Below, one piece after another: positions 1 to 6,166 of a stretch of DNA of 6,166 bases (its first letter is position 1; each line of letters opens with the position of its first letter). This DNA is from DAOTUB01 sp034437455 (lineage in GTDB: Bacteria > Chloroflexota > Anaerolineae > B4-G1), in contig DAOTUB010000249.1 of assembly GCA_034437455.1 (NCBI GenBank), positions 1-6,166 of the forward strand, written 5' to 3'. The notes beneath the pieces were generated by a model. The model saw only the letters and a program-made list of their open reading frames with translations, did not search any database and had not been told where the DNA came from. The position numbers were made by a program, and so were the translations under genes.

Positions 1-948
1 AGTTCCGGATTGCTGATGAGGAACCGCTCCATCCGCTGACTGAGCTAGAAAAGCGGAATCGACTTTTTGGAGATGGTTAGCCCCAAAACGGGGCTCTAAA
101 CAGTCCATGTGAATGTCTTCCGGTTGATAATAAAAGCCTCCTCCATCGGACAGGAGTACTTGTGATAGATTGGTGTGTATACCATTCCCTATCTCAACCT
201 GAGTATCTGTATCGTGGAGCCAAAACCACGTTTCGTATCCCAAGTCGCTTGCTGCCAGCGGATCGGGTTCAAATCTCATATCTTCACAGCCAGGTAGTGC
301 GTCGATCCTCTGCACAAACCAGCGATACGTGTTGAAATGAGCGTCCGTGCTTCGCGTCGTCTGGCCTTTGATTTGCTTCATCAATGCCTCATCGTGACCC
401 AGGCGACGGGCAATGTCCTTCAAGCTTGCCGGTTGATCATCGAGGTGGAATTTGTGTTTAACGTCACAGAAGAGAATCGGGCAAAGTTCGTCATCCATTT
501 CCACCCTAAAGCGGACTCCTCGATAGACAGCCACTCCTGTCTGTGCGAGAATAGGCGCACGTTGATAGACTGCCACCCACCCATCCCTCTCTTCTTCAAT
601 GACAAAATCAGAGAAATACGACTTGATGCCATCAACGACTTTTCCAATCCATATACGCGCAGGCCATGTACTAGAAAGTGGCCGTGTGCCAGCGAACAGA
701 CTTAGCCTGATTTCAGGGGGAGTGTAGTGCTTTCGAAAGAAACGATTAACATGTCCATAGAGACCCTCACGGGCTTCGAATCGCAACCAAGTGTAATAAC
801 CACCTTCGTATCCTCGCTTAGCTTCTCTGACTTGTAGAGGAAACGTTTTGCGAAACAGATCCACGGCGGCGTCATTTGCCTGAAACATGATCTTGTCGTG
901 GTCAGGATATCGAGTTATCCTATAGATCCCAACTTGAGGTTCAGTCAT
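1..948 (-). CDS. Unrecognised operon protein, 3'-partial; possible N-terminal half of a long prokaryotic Argonaute
   Basis: An ATG at 948 opens a frame of 316 codons with no stop before base 1, so the gene is cut by the window edge. It lies 21 nt downstream of the helicase stop and has a strong GGAGG eight bases before the ATG, so it is the third gene of the operon. The protein starts MTEPQVGIYRITRYPDHDK. It is soluble-looking, with no signal peptide or membrane segment, and is rich in aromatic and charged residues. Residues about 139-180 (VAVYRGVRFRVEMDD, then LCPILFCDVKHKFHLDD, then a short PASL helix start) resemble the linker segment of long pAgo proteins, where a 'YRG.rf.V' strand is followed by 'L.l..D..y.......SL'. 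A later EPRFGANHL (about 285-293) could be a second linker. No catalytic motif is visible. The Argonaute idea is inference from pattern memory; the existence of the gene is well supported. Confidence 0.85.
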   Translation of the reverse strand, partial: MTEPQVGIYRITRYPDHDKIMFQANDAAVDLFRKTFPLQVREAKRGYEGGYYTWLRFEAREGLYGHVNRFFRKHYTPPEIRLSLFAGTRPLSSTWPARIWIGKVVDGIKSYFSDFVIEEERDGWVAVYQRAPILAQTGVAVYRGVRFRVEMDDELCPILFCDVKHKFHLDDQPASLKDIARRLGHDEALMKQIKGQTTRSTDAHFNTYRWFVQRIDALPGCEDMRFEPDPLAASDLGYETWFWLHDTDTQVEIGNGIHTNLSQVLLSDGGGFYYQPEDIHMDCLEPRFGANHLQKVDSAFLAQSADGAVPHQQSGT

Positions 949-956
949 TTCTCCAT

Positions 957-961
957 CCTCC
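957..961 (-). promoter_or_regulatory. Shine-Dalgarno of the 948 gene
   Basis: The minus strand reads GGAGG followed by eight bases (ATGGAGAA) and then ATG at 948. This fixes the start of the last operon gene. A second ATG lies inside the spacer (956-954), but it reads ATG GAG AAA TGA and stops after three codons. Confidence 0.8.
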
Positions 962-969
962 CGACTTTA

Positions 970-2661
970 TCATTCCGGCAGGTTTCCAACTACGACGAGA
1001 TGTGTCTTGGCCCGTGAAAGAGCTACGTACAGCAAGAGGTCACACTGATCCGGGTGCAGATGATCTAACTCTGTCAACACGACAACTGGTCTTTCGAGTC
1101 CTTTGAAACCGTGAATCGTACAGCAGTTGATCTGCTTCCCAAAAGTCTTCTGAAGTCCCCACACCGGTGAGTACTTGCCCCACCTGGTTTCTTTAGGGCG
1201 CCAGGCACTGTTCTCCTGCGAACGGGGTGTCAAGATGACGATCCATTCTGGAGGTACACCTTCTGCTTCAAGCGTCTCTAAAGCATAACGAACCGCATCC
1301 GCTTCACCGTCGTGTGATTGCACGTCGATTAACAGCGGCTCTGGGCCTGGAACACCACTAGACCGATTACGAGCGGGATTATAGTAGTATTTGATCACTT
1401 GCTTGTGAATGGGATCCGTATTCCGCAAGTTCTTGGTCAGTGGGAAGATAGGCCAATCAAAAGGGATTCTTTTGCGGGTGTATATGCGTTGATTGTCGTC
1501 GTAGAATATGTGAAAGTGGCTCCGTTGATCCCTCAAGAGTTGCTCCAGAGCCTCCAACGCCTTTGGGCGAAAATCCTGGCCTTCGTCAACGATAATGGCG
1601 TCAAATCGTATGTCATCCTCGATTGCGGCCATCAGTAATGCATCTGGGGCCTGTTCCCAAAAGAACGATTCCTCATCTGCGCTCAATTCTTCAGACCAAG
1701 ATGGCAGATCAACGTCTAGAACACCAGCGGCTAGTTCATAACAGAGCTGGTGGAAAGTACCAGGCAAGATGCGGCTGTGTTGTCCGCTTCGAGTCGCGAG
1801 AAAATTGCCTAGATTACGGTTGTAGCAAACGAGCAAGACCGATTTGCCCTCATCGGCCAACTTTTGCGCTGCAAGAGTGGCCAGAACTGTCTTCCCGGAC
1901 CCGGCACAACCTGAGACAAGTGAACGTGGATTGTCCTCCAAACAAAAATAAAGCCAATCGAACTGTTCATCGGTTAGTTCTTTTCGATGTTTCTCTGCAT
2001 CCTCAAACTGATATGCAATAGAGGTGTCGATTTCCCACGTGGGTGCAAGGAAATCAACGAGAACTTTGATTCCCGCTTCCCCTGGCTTCTTGGCACTTCC
2101 CTTGCGGTAAACTTGGAAAATATCATAAAGACGCTGTTGGATATCGTCCAACCCATTTCTGTCAATAGTTATCGAGCGTGGCGCTTCCATGCCCAGAAAA
2201 AAGTCAGCAGAAATCTCAACGTCTGGGAAGCAGACCGCCACGTTTATCGCAAAGGTTCTGCGGGGTAAATTTTTGTCATAGAGGATTTTATCAAGTTTTC
2301 TTTCGAAATGCTTGGCAGTGTCGGTTGCCTGATCGTATGGACTTTGCTTCAGCTTGGCGCTCCATCTCTGTTCAGGAGGCTTGCGCAATTCTTTCAACGG
2401 TATCGTGCACCAATCACCTGCCTCACGAACTATCCCCCCTCCCTTTACCTCAAGCACCAGGACACCCAGATCGGGATGGGCTATGATAAAGTCAGCCTCA
2501 CGATCAGAGATTCCATAGTTGGTCTCGCGCTTGATTGACCTGTGATAGAGGATCGTCCACTTGCTGCCGAGCTTGGCCAGGCAGTCATACACAAGAAGTT
2601 CCGCTCGCCGCCCTTTCTTCCTACGTTCGAAAGGCGGTATGTACGATGGATAAATACTCAT
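970..2661 (-). CDS. NERD nuclease-domain / UvrD-like SF1 helicase fusion protein
   Basis: A 563-residue protein if started at ATG 2661, which overlaps the preceding stop as ATGA and has AGGAG eight bases upstream; the frame stays open to an ATG at 2757, but that lies inside the upstream gene. Residues about 15-80 form a NERD (nuclease-related, PD-(D/E)XK-like) domain: KGRRAE with Glu21, READFII with Asp57, and LEVKGG with Glu71 and Lys73. A superfamily 1 helicase core follows: Walker A GCAGSGKT (251-258), Walker B IIVDEGQDF (356-364), motif III FYDDNQRIY (386-394), motif IV-like LTKNLRNT (408-415), motif V CTIHGFKGLE (514-523) and motif VI YVALSRAK (545-552) with the arginine finger. All catalytic positions look intact, so an ATP-driven DNA translocase or unwinding enzyme with nuclease activity is expected in the cytoplasm. 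NERD-UvrD fusions are known but poorly characterised; a role in degrading foreign or damaged DNA with its operon partners is inferred. Confidence 0.93.
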   Translation of the reverse strand: MSIYPSYIPPFERRKKGRRAELLVYDCLAKLGSKWTILYHRSIKRETNYGISDREADFIIAHPDLGVLVLEVKGGGIVREAGDWCTIPLKELRKPPEQRWSAKLKQSPYDQATDTAKHFERKLDKILYDKNLPRRTFAINVAVCFPDVEISADFFLGMEAPRSITIDRNGLDDIQQRLYDIFQVYRKGSAKKPGEAGIKVLVDFLAPTWEIDTSIAYQFEDAEKHRKELTDEQFDWLYFCLEDNPRSLVSGCAGSGKTVLATLAAQKLADEGKSVLLVCYNRNLGNFLATRSGQHSRILPGTFHQLCYELAAGVLDVDLPSWSEELSADEESFFWEQAPDALLMAAIEDDIRFDAIIVDEGQDFRPKALEALEQLLRDQRSHFHIFYDDNQRIYTRKRIPFDWPIFPLTKNLRNTDPIHKQVIKYYYNPARNRSSGVPGPEPLLIDVQSHDGEADAVRYALETLEAEGVPPEWIVILTPRSQENSAWRPKETRWGKYSPVWGLQKTFGKQINCCTIHGFKGLERPVVVLTELDHLHPDQCDLLLYVALSRAKTHLVVVGNLPE

Positions 2662-3416
2662 ACTATCATCTCCTGTGCAGAGGGGCATTCCACCCGCATA
2701 TAACATTCCGCGCACTCGGGCGATTTCGGACGGCACCAGTTCCGGCCAATCTCCCACGCAGGCAAATCAAACACCCCTGGATAGGCCGGGTTCAACTCGC
2801 GGGCGACATAGATTAACTCGTCTTTCGACGCACCTTGGCGAACGAGTCCTAATCGCTCAAAGGTGCGACACACTTGAACGTCAACCGAGAGGTCAATCGA
2901 GTACTTGTCCCTGACCGGAACCTTGAAATCACGTACAAGAAAGTTGGCGGCTACGGTAGCGATCTTGGGTCCTGCCCCCTTGAATTCCAAGAACCGCCGA
3001 ACGATGGTGGCACTACCTGGTTCGCCTCGCCAAATGCGAGAGGCGTCACCCGAGTACTGCTCTTTAACCTTGTGAACGGCCAGATAAAAGATTTCGGCCA
3101 TCTTTTCCTTCATCCTGTGTAAAGGCGGATGCCGGACAAAGAGGGAAACCACCTCTTCACGCGACAAAGCGGCCAACGCGTCGAACTCGAAAGAACCCAA
3201 TCTTTCTTGGAAGCGAAAAGGTGCTGACCAACACTTCTCTGCTTTCCATTGCCGGTTCATCAGGCAAGCAAAAACAAAAGCGTGCGGGTAGTGGTCGAGA
3301 TCGTTCAGAAGCGCATCGGCATCTGGATTAGCCGTAAAGGGCACCGGCTTGAAAGGCTGTGCCAGCAACTCTTCCCCGCGTTTGATCAAAATGTCTCGAA
3401 TGACCAAAGCATCCAC
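2658..3416 (-). CDS. HhH-GPD / endonuclease III-like DNA glycosylase with [4Fe-4S] cluster
   Basis: A 252-residue protein if started at GTG 3416, which has GGAG eight bases upstream. The frame is open to an ATG at 3488, but that stretch lies within the methylase gene and reads as low-complexity Arg/Ala/Gly. The fold is Nth-like. A 'LMNRQ' near residue 52-56 matches the LLSAQ segment of endonuclease III. The helix-hairpin-helix FKGAGPKIA (145-153) carries Lys151 at the place of the catalytic lysine. SVDVQVCR (177-184) carries Asp179 at the place of the catalytic aspartate. The C-terminal cluster is Cys228-x6-Cys235-x2-Cys238-x5-Cys244, the classic endonuclease III iron-sulfur spacing. It is therefore predicted to bind DNA, remove or recognise a modified base and possibly cut by AP-lyase chemistry. 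The central sequence is divergent from housekeeping Nth, so the substrate is unknown. It is the first gene of the operon, directly coupled to the NERD-helicase. Confidence 0.9.
   Translation of the reverse strand: MDALVIRDILIKRGEELLAQPFKPVPFTANPDADALLNDLDHYPHAFVFACLMNRQWKAEKCWSAPFRFQERLGSFEFDALAALSREEVVSLFVRHPPLHRMKEKMAEIFYLAVHKVKEQYSGDASRIWRGEPGSATIVRRFLEFKGAGPKIATVAANFLVRDFKVPVRDKYSIDLSVDVQVCRTFERLGLVRQGASKDELIYVARELNPAYPGVFDLPAWEIGRNWCRPKSPECAECYMRVECPSAQEMIV
2670..2674 (-). promoter_or_regulatory. Shine-Dalgarno deciding the helicase start
   Basis: AGGAG on the minus strand, eight bases (ATGATAGT) before ATG 2661. The site lies inside the last codons of the HhH-GPD gene, and the start codon overlaps its TGA stop as ATGA. 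This favours the 563-residue form over the 595-residue form and indicates translational coupling. Confidence 0.8.
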
Positions 3417-3424
3417 TTGTCTCA

Positions 3425-3428
3425 CTCC
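3425..3428 (-). promoter_or_regulatory. Shine-Dalgarno deciding the HhH-GPD start
   Basis: GGAG (within GGGAG) on the minus strand, eight bases before GTG 3416 and overlapping the end of the methylase remnant, whose TGA is at 3424-3422. Another in-frame GTG at 3425 overlaps that TGA, but it has only a weak GGTGG-like upstream sequence, so 3416 is preferred. Confidence 0.6.
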
Positions 3429-4269
3429 CACCACCCCGGCCGGGGCAGCTTGCCCTCGCGGCACCAGCGCCGCTCGTCGGCGCGCCACGCCGCCCGGTCG
3501 GCGATGGCCTTGCCCATATCCTTTTTCGACAGCACCTTGTCCGCCAGCAACCCCGCCTTTTGCAACGGCGCAATGTTCACCCGCACGCCGTCATTGATGT
3601 CGGGGATATAGCCCTTTTCCTGGCGCAACAGCGCCTCTCGATCCTGCGGCGGCGGCTTGGCCCCATCGATGGCGCACCAGCGGTCCAGCGGCTCCTGGGC
3701 CACGATCTTGGCCAACGCCTGGCTGGCAAAGCCCTCGGTCGCCACCTGCCCCAGCGCCGCGTCAAAATCTTCCAGCTCCCGGATGGCCTCCTGCAGCTCC
3801 AGCCGGCGGGCGTCCTGCCGCGCGCTGCGCGCGTCCGCCGGCAGCGATTCGATCCCCCGCAGCTCGGTCTCGTAGCGCTGGCGCAGGGGGCGCACGTACT
3901 GCGATTGGAGGGTGGTCAACGTGGCCCCGTCCAGCTTGTGATAGTAGACCAGGCAGGCAAAGGCGGGCGTCTGGCGGGTCGTAAAGCGTCCGCTCTGGAT
4001 CTGCCAGGCGATGGGGCGCTTTTTGAACTGGCGGGTGTGGTGGCTGAAAAATTTAGTCGTGAGCCAGGTCTCCAGCGACCGGCCCATGATCTCGGCGAAC
4101 TCGCGCTCGATCGCCAACCCATCGCCGCCCTCAAACTCGGCCGGGATCCGCTCCCGCACCCGGTCCAGCAGCGTAGGCTCGTCCGTGTCCCCGGTCAAGG
4201 GAATGATCCCGTCGGCGTCCGCCCAGGCCGGAACCGGCTCCCCGGCCTCGATCTGCTTGGGCCAGCGGT

Positions 4270-4300
4270 GGCCCAGCAGGCGCAACAGTATGCAAGAAAA
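4270..4300. other. Abrupt base-composition boundary inside the methylase remnant
   Basis: Bases 3422 to about 4285 are very GC-rich (49 of 60 at 3781-3840), whereas about 4290 to 4834 is AT-rich (23 of 60 at 4501-4560). The change occurs within about 20 bases and falls in the conserved CILLRLLGHRW segment (residues about 181-191) without breaking the frame. I read this as the junction of an old recombination between two methylase alleles; an assembly join is the alternative. Confidence 0.6.
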
Positions 4301-4834
4301 ACAATCATCAAGCGCATCTTTCTGATGAGCCGGTACAACGTCTTGCCTCAATAAAGCGTCACGAATTGCCATGTGGATATACTTGGGGTGGAGTGATAGC
4401 TGTCGCGCTATCTGCCCTATCTGTGTATCTTGTGCAACAGGTTGTTGATTGTCTTCCGCATCAAAATCGTATTCGTCATTTCCAAGAGAGGGCGTCATGT
4501 CATCATCCAGGGACAGAGTAATATCTGAATCTCCATCATAAGCCAACAAAATCATTTGAGAAAGTTCGTCAGAGATTTTATTGAAAGCTTCAAATTCCTG
4601 AGAAAGTGGATATTGCCAAGGATGCAACCCAATTTGAGAATACACTGAAGCAAATCCCAGAGTAGATCTTTCTAAACCATAAACTTCAAAAGCTAAAGAC
4701 TCAATATTATCCTCGGCCTCAAGTAAAGCAAGTTCAAGATCCAACCGAATCAACTCCTGACGAAGACAATATCCTCTCAAACTATGATCTTCTGCGTCAA
4801 ATAGTAAAATTGAAGGACTAAAAGCATTAGTCAC

Positions 4835-6166
4835 AAGTTAAGGGTCTGACAGATTTGTCAAGCGCGACAATTCAGAGAGCGGGTTTGATTTATTGCTATT
4901 TCTCTTGCGTTTAACAATGCCAAACAACTTGGCGTTAGTGGCGATGTAAGCGACGATATCGGTGGCTTCACCGCGATGGTAAGCTTGAGCGAAGAAGTAC
5001 AAACTGCGGTAAACCATTTCCATCGAGATGGCCGCGAAAGGATGGTTGAGGGTCTCTGCTACGGCGTCGGTCAGATCAACCAATACACCGTAAAGCAGCC
5101 AGGTAGCCCATAATTGCATCTGGACAGCGTTTTGCGCACCGCAGTAAAAGTAAGCTAGACCGAGCAAGCGCTTGACGATGGCGTACGCATCTTCAATGCG
5201 CCAGCGTTGCCAATAGAGGGCCACCACGTATTCAGAAGGCAGGCGCTTTGAATCCAATTCATTGGTCAGATAGCGATACCATTTGCTGTGATAGAGCACT
5301 TCTATTAGACGAACCTGTTGACGGGTTTCGCCTTTACCAATCCATACCAAGGATTCGTGCACGGCGGCGCTCCGACGTAGCACTTGCGCGACACTATACG
5401 CCAGATTGGACTTGGCCCGCGTGATGAATGTGACATCCAAGTCAACTGTGAGGCGTAAGAATTGCTTGAAGTTGGTGTATCCTAGATCGAAAATCAGTAA
5501 GGCATCCTTGTTGAGGGCGGACAGAATCTGAGGCCAAAAGCGCTGATCGTGGGCCTGGGCGTCTTCCTCGTACCAGATCTTGAACGGAAGGCGGGAACAC
5601 AGGTCCAGCAAAGCCGTCATACGTCCCGCCAATAGATGTTTGGGCAAGTCACGTAACAAGCCTAGCTTACGGAGTAGGGCATCCAGTGTAGATCCGTCCA
5701 CAACGAGGACTTGACTGTAATGATCCTGCGCCCACTCCACTTCAGGTGGTATAGGCCGCTGCCGTTCGCTCCAACGAGCCTGCAGCTGGGGCAAAATGGT
5801 CTCTAGAATGCGTAGAAACAGCTCTGACGGTAAGGTGGTGAGACGTTCCGACAACGCTTGTTGGCTGACCTTTAGCAGCGGTACCCATAATATCAATTCG
5901 GTATGCACAATACGCGCCATCTCGCAGACACCACTTATCTGGCGCCAGATCATGCTCAACATCAATGCGACCATTACCGGTAATGTCAATGTCCGTGAAC
6001 GAAGTCCTAGCTGATGATAGTAATTCAGCTGTCCCAAGGTTGCTGGATATACGATTTCAGTCAGGCGTGCTGCCATTTGCTCGTCTGTTGGAGCAGAGAT
6101 GGGACGTTTCGTGCGGTCTCGTTGGATCGCTCGTGTGTGACGCACCGAACTACTGGATCGTTTGTT
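4835..6166 (-). mobile_element. IS4-family insertion sequence, one end outside the window
   Basis: The element is defined by its transposase gene. The downstream end is estimated at about 4835-4860, where transposase coding stops and methylase-like coding begins. The upstream end, and therefore the terminal inverted repeats and target duplication, are not in the window; comparing the last 20 bases with the downstream junction shows no inverted match. Boundaries are approximate. Confidence 0.65.
4838..6145 (-). CDS. IS4-family DDE transposase
   Basis: A 435-residue protein counted from GTG 6145; the frame stays open for seven more codons to the window edge, so the true start may lie outside. 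It catalyses cut-and-paste transposition of its own element through an RNase H-like fold. The DDE triad is visible as VVDGSTLD (Asp150), LIFDLGYTNF (Asp220) and YWQRWRIE (Glu318). The IS4 signature Y-x2-R-x3-E-x6-K is exact (Tyr311, Arg314, Glu318, Lys325). The interval between the second Asp and the Glu holds the beta-strand insertion typical of this family. Length is normal and the frame uninterrupted, so the enzyme may be active. Its TAA lies one codon before the GTG of the truncated methylase, and both are in the same frame, so the element's downstream end must be very close to the stop codon. The exact IS4 subgroup is not recognised. Confidence 0.93.
   Translation of the reverse strand: MRHTRAIQRDRTKRPISAPTDEQMAARLTEIVYPATLGQLNYYHQLGLRSRTLTLPVMVALMLSMIWRQISGVCEMARIVHTELILWVPLLKVSQQALSERLTTLPSELFLRILETILPQLQARWSERQRPIPPEVEWAQDHYSQVLVVDGSTLDALLRKLGLLRDLPKHLLAGRMTALLDLCSRLPFKIWYEEDAQAHDQRFWPQILSALNKDALLIFDLGYTNFKQFLRLTVDLDVTFITRAKSNLAYSVAQVLRRSAAVHESLVWIGKGETRQQVRLIEVLYHSKWYRYLTNELDSKRLPSEYVVALYWQRWRIEDAYAIVKRLLGLAYFYCGAQNAVQMQLWATWLLYGVLVDLTDAVAETLNHPFAAISMEMVYRSLYFFAQAYHRGEATDIVAYIATNAKLFGIVKRKRNSNKSNPLSELSRLTNLSDP

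Larger units (their letters stand above)
3422..4834 (-). pseudogene. C-terminal remnant of an Eco57I/PglX/DrmMI-type adenine DNA methyltransferase
   Basis: An open frame of 470 codons counted from a GTG at 4834. That GTG has no Shine-Dalgarno and sits one codon after the in-frame TAA of the transposase, so it is probably not a native start. Full-length relatives exceed 1000 residues and carry an N-terminal SAM-binding and NPPY catalytic domain; neither is present. What remains matches the target-recognition/C-terminal part of this family. It has a helical segment ending FEVYGLERS (about 49-57, compare 'YELYGL'). It then has an acidic linker (about 100-136), and a 'KKRPIAWQIQSG' strand (271-282) followed by CLVYYHKLDGATL (294-306). 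It ends with INDGVRVNIAPLQ (413-425) and an Arg/Trp-rich tail RRWCREGKLPRPGWW. It should be inactive alone. It reads directly into the HhH-GPD gene. G+C content changes sharply near 4286. BREX PglX, DISARM DrmMI and stand-alone type IIG enzymes cannot be told apart from this half. Confidence 0.8.

Noticed and set aside
79..95. Perfect hairpin AGCCCC-AAAAC-GGGGCT
   Set aside because: It lies inside an open coding frame, has no following T-run on the coding strand and only a 6-bp stem, so it is not supported as a terminator.
337..705. 122-codon plus-strand open frame
   Set aside because: It is antisense to the uninterrupted 316-codon operon gene, which has a strong ribosome-binding site and fits the operon.
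2661..2757. Extended 595-residue start (ATG 2757) for the helicase
   Set aside because: It would overlap the Fe-S cluster coding part of the HhH-GPD gene by about 100 bases, while ATG 2661 has an ATGA overlap and a good Shine-Dalgarno.
3417..3488. Extended 276-residue start (ATG 3488) for the HhH-GPD gene
   Set aside because: The extra residues are low-complexity Arg/Ala/Gly encoded by the GC-rich methylase tail; GTG 3416 has a well-placed GGAG.
3560..4354. 264-codon plus-strand open frame antisense to the methylase remnant
   Set aside because: It lies mostly within the very GC-rich part, where spurious antisense frames are expected. Its composition (Arg, Leu, Gly, Gln, Pro) is typical of a shadow frame, and no domain is recognisable.
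4847..4860. Short inverted repeat TGACA-GATT-TGTCA near the transposase stop
   Set aside because: A 5-bp stem occurs easily by chance; without the other IS end it cannot be called a terminal repeat or terminator.
5796..6014. 72-codon plus-strand open frame
   Set aside because: It is antisense to the intact transposase, with no recognisable product or start signal.

Overview
This is a bacterial accessory (defence-island-like) region read entirely from the minus strand, so genes are described from high to low coordinates. From right to left it holds: (1) an IS4-family DDE transposase (about 6145-4838) belonging to an insertion sequence whose upstream end lies beyond the window; (2) immediately next to it, the C-terminal remnant of a large Eco57I/PglX/DrmMI-type adenine DNA methyltransferase (4834-3422), without its catalytic domain; (3) a tightly packed three-gene operon: an endonuclease III-like HhH-GPD iron-sulfur protein (3416-2658), a NERD nuclease-SF1/UvrD helicase fusion (2661-970), and a protein of at least 316 residues (948-1) that is open to the window edge and is only weakly recognisable.

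The three operon genes are coupled. A start codon 5 nt past the methylase stop, an ATGA overlap, and a 20-nt gap each come with a purine-rich Shine-Dalgarno sequence 8 nt before the start. This implies co-transcription and probably a joint function. A DNA-lesion/base-processing enzyme, a nuclease-helicase and a third protein beside a broken restriction- or BREX-like methylase fit an anti-phage or anti-plasmid system. The third protein has a pattern reminiscent of the N-terminal half (linker region) of long prokaryotic Argonautes. That assignment is a low-confidence inference, because any diagnostic MID/PIWI part would lie outside the window.

The methylase remnant has a striking internal composition break. 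Its N-terminal part is AT-rich (one 60-nt row at 4501-4560 is 23/60 G+C) and its C-terminal part is very GC-rich (the row at 3781-3840 is 49/60). The switch is near 4286, which points to a mosaic or recombinant gene. The operon genes are of intermediate composition.

The organism cannot be identified from this window. Strong Shine-Dalgarno sequences, GTG starts and an IS4 element indicate a bacterium. A phylum such as Chloroflexota, where this kind of defence mosaic is common, is only a guess. There is no gene-free stretch longer than about 25 bases, and I see no RNA genes or CRISPR arrays.
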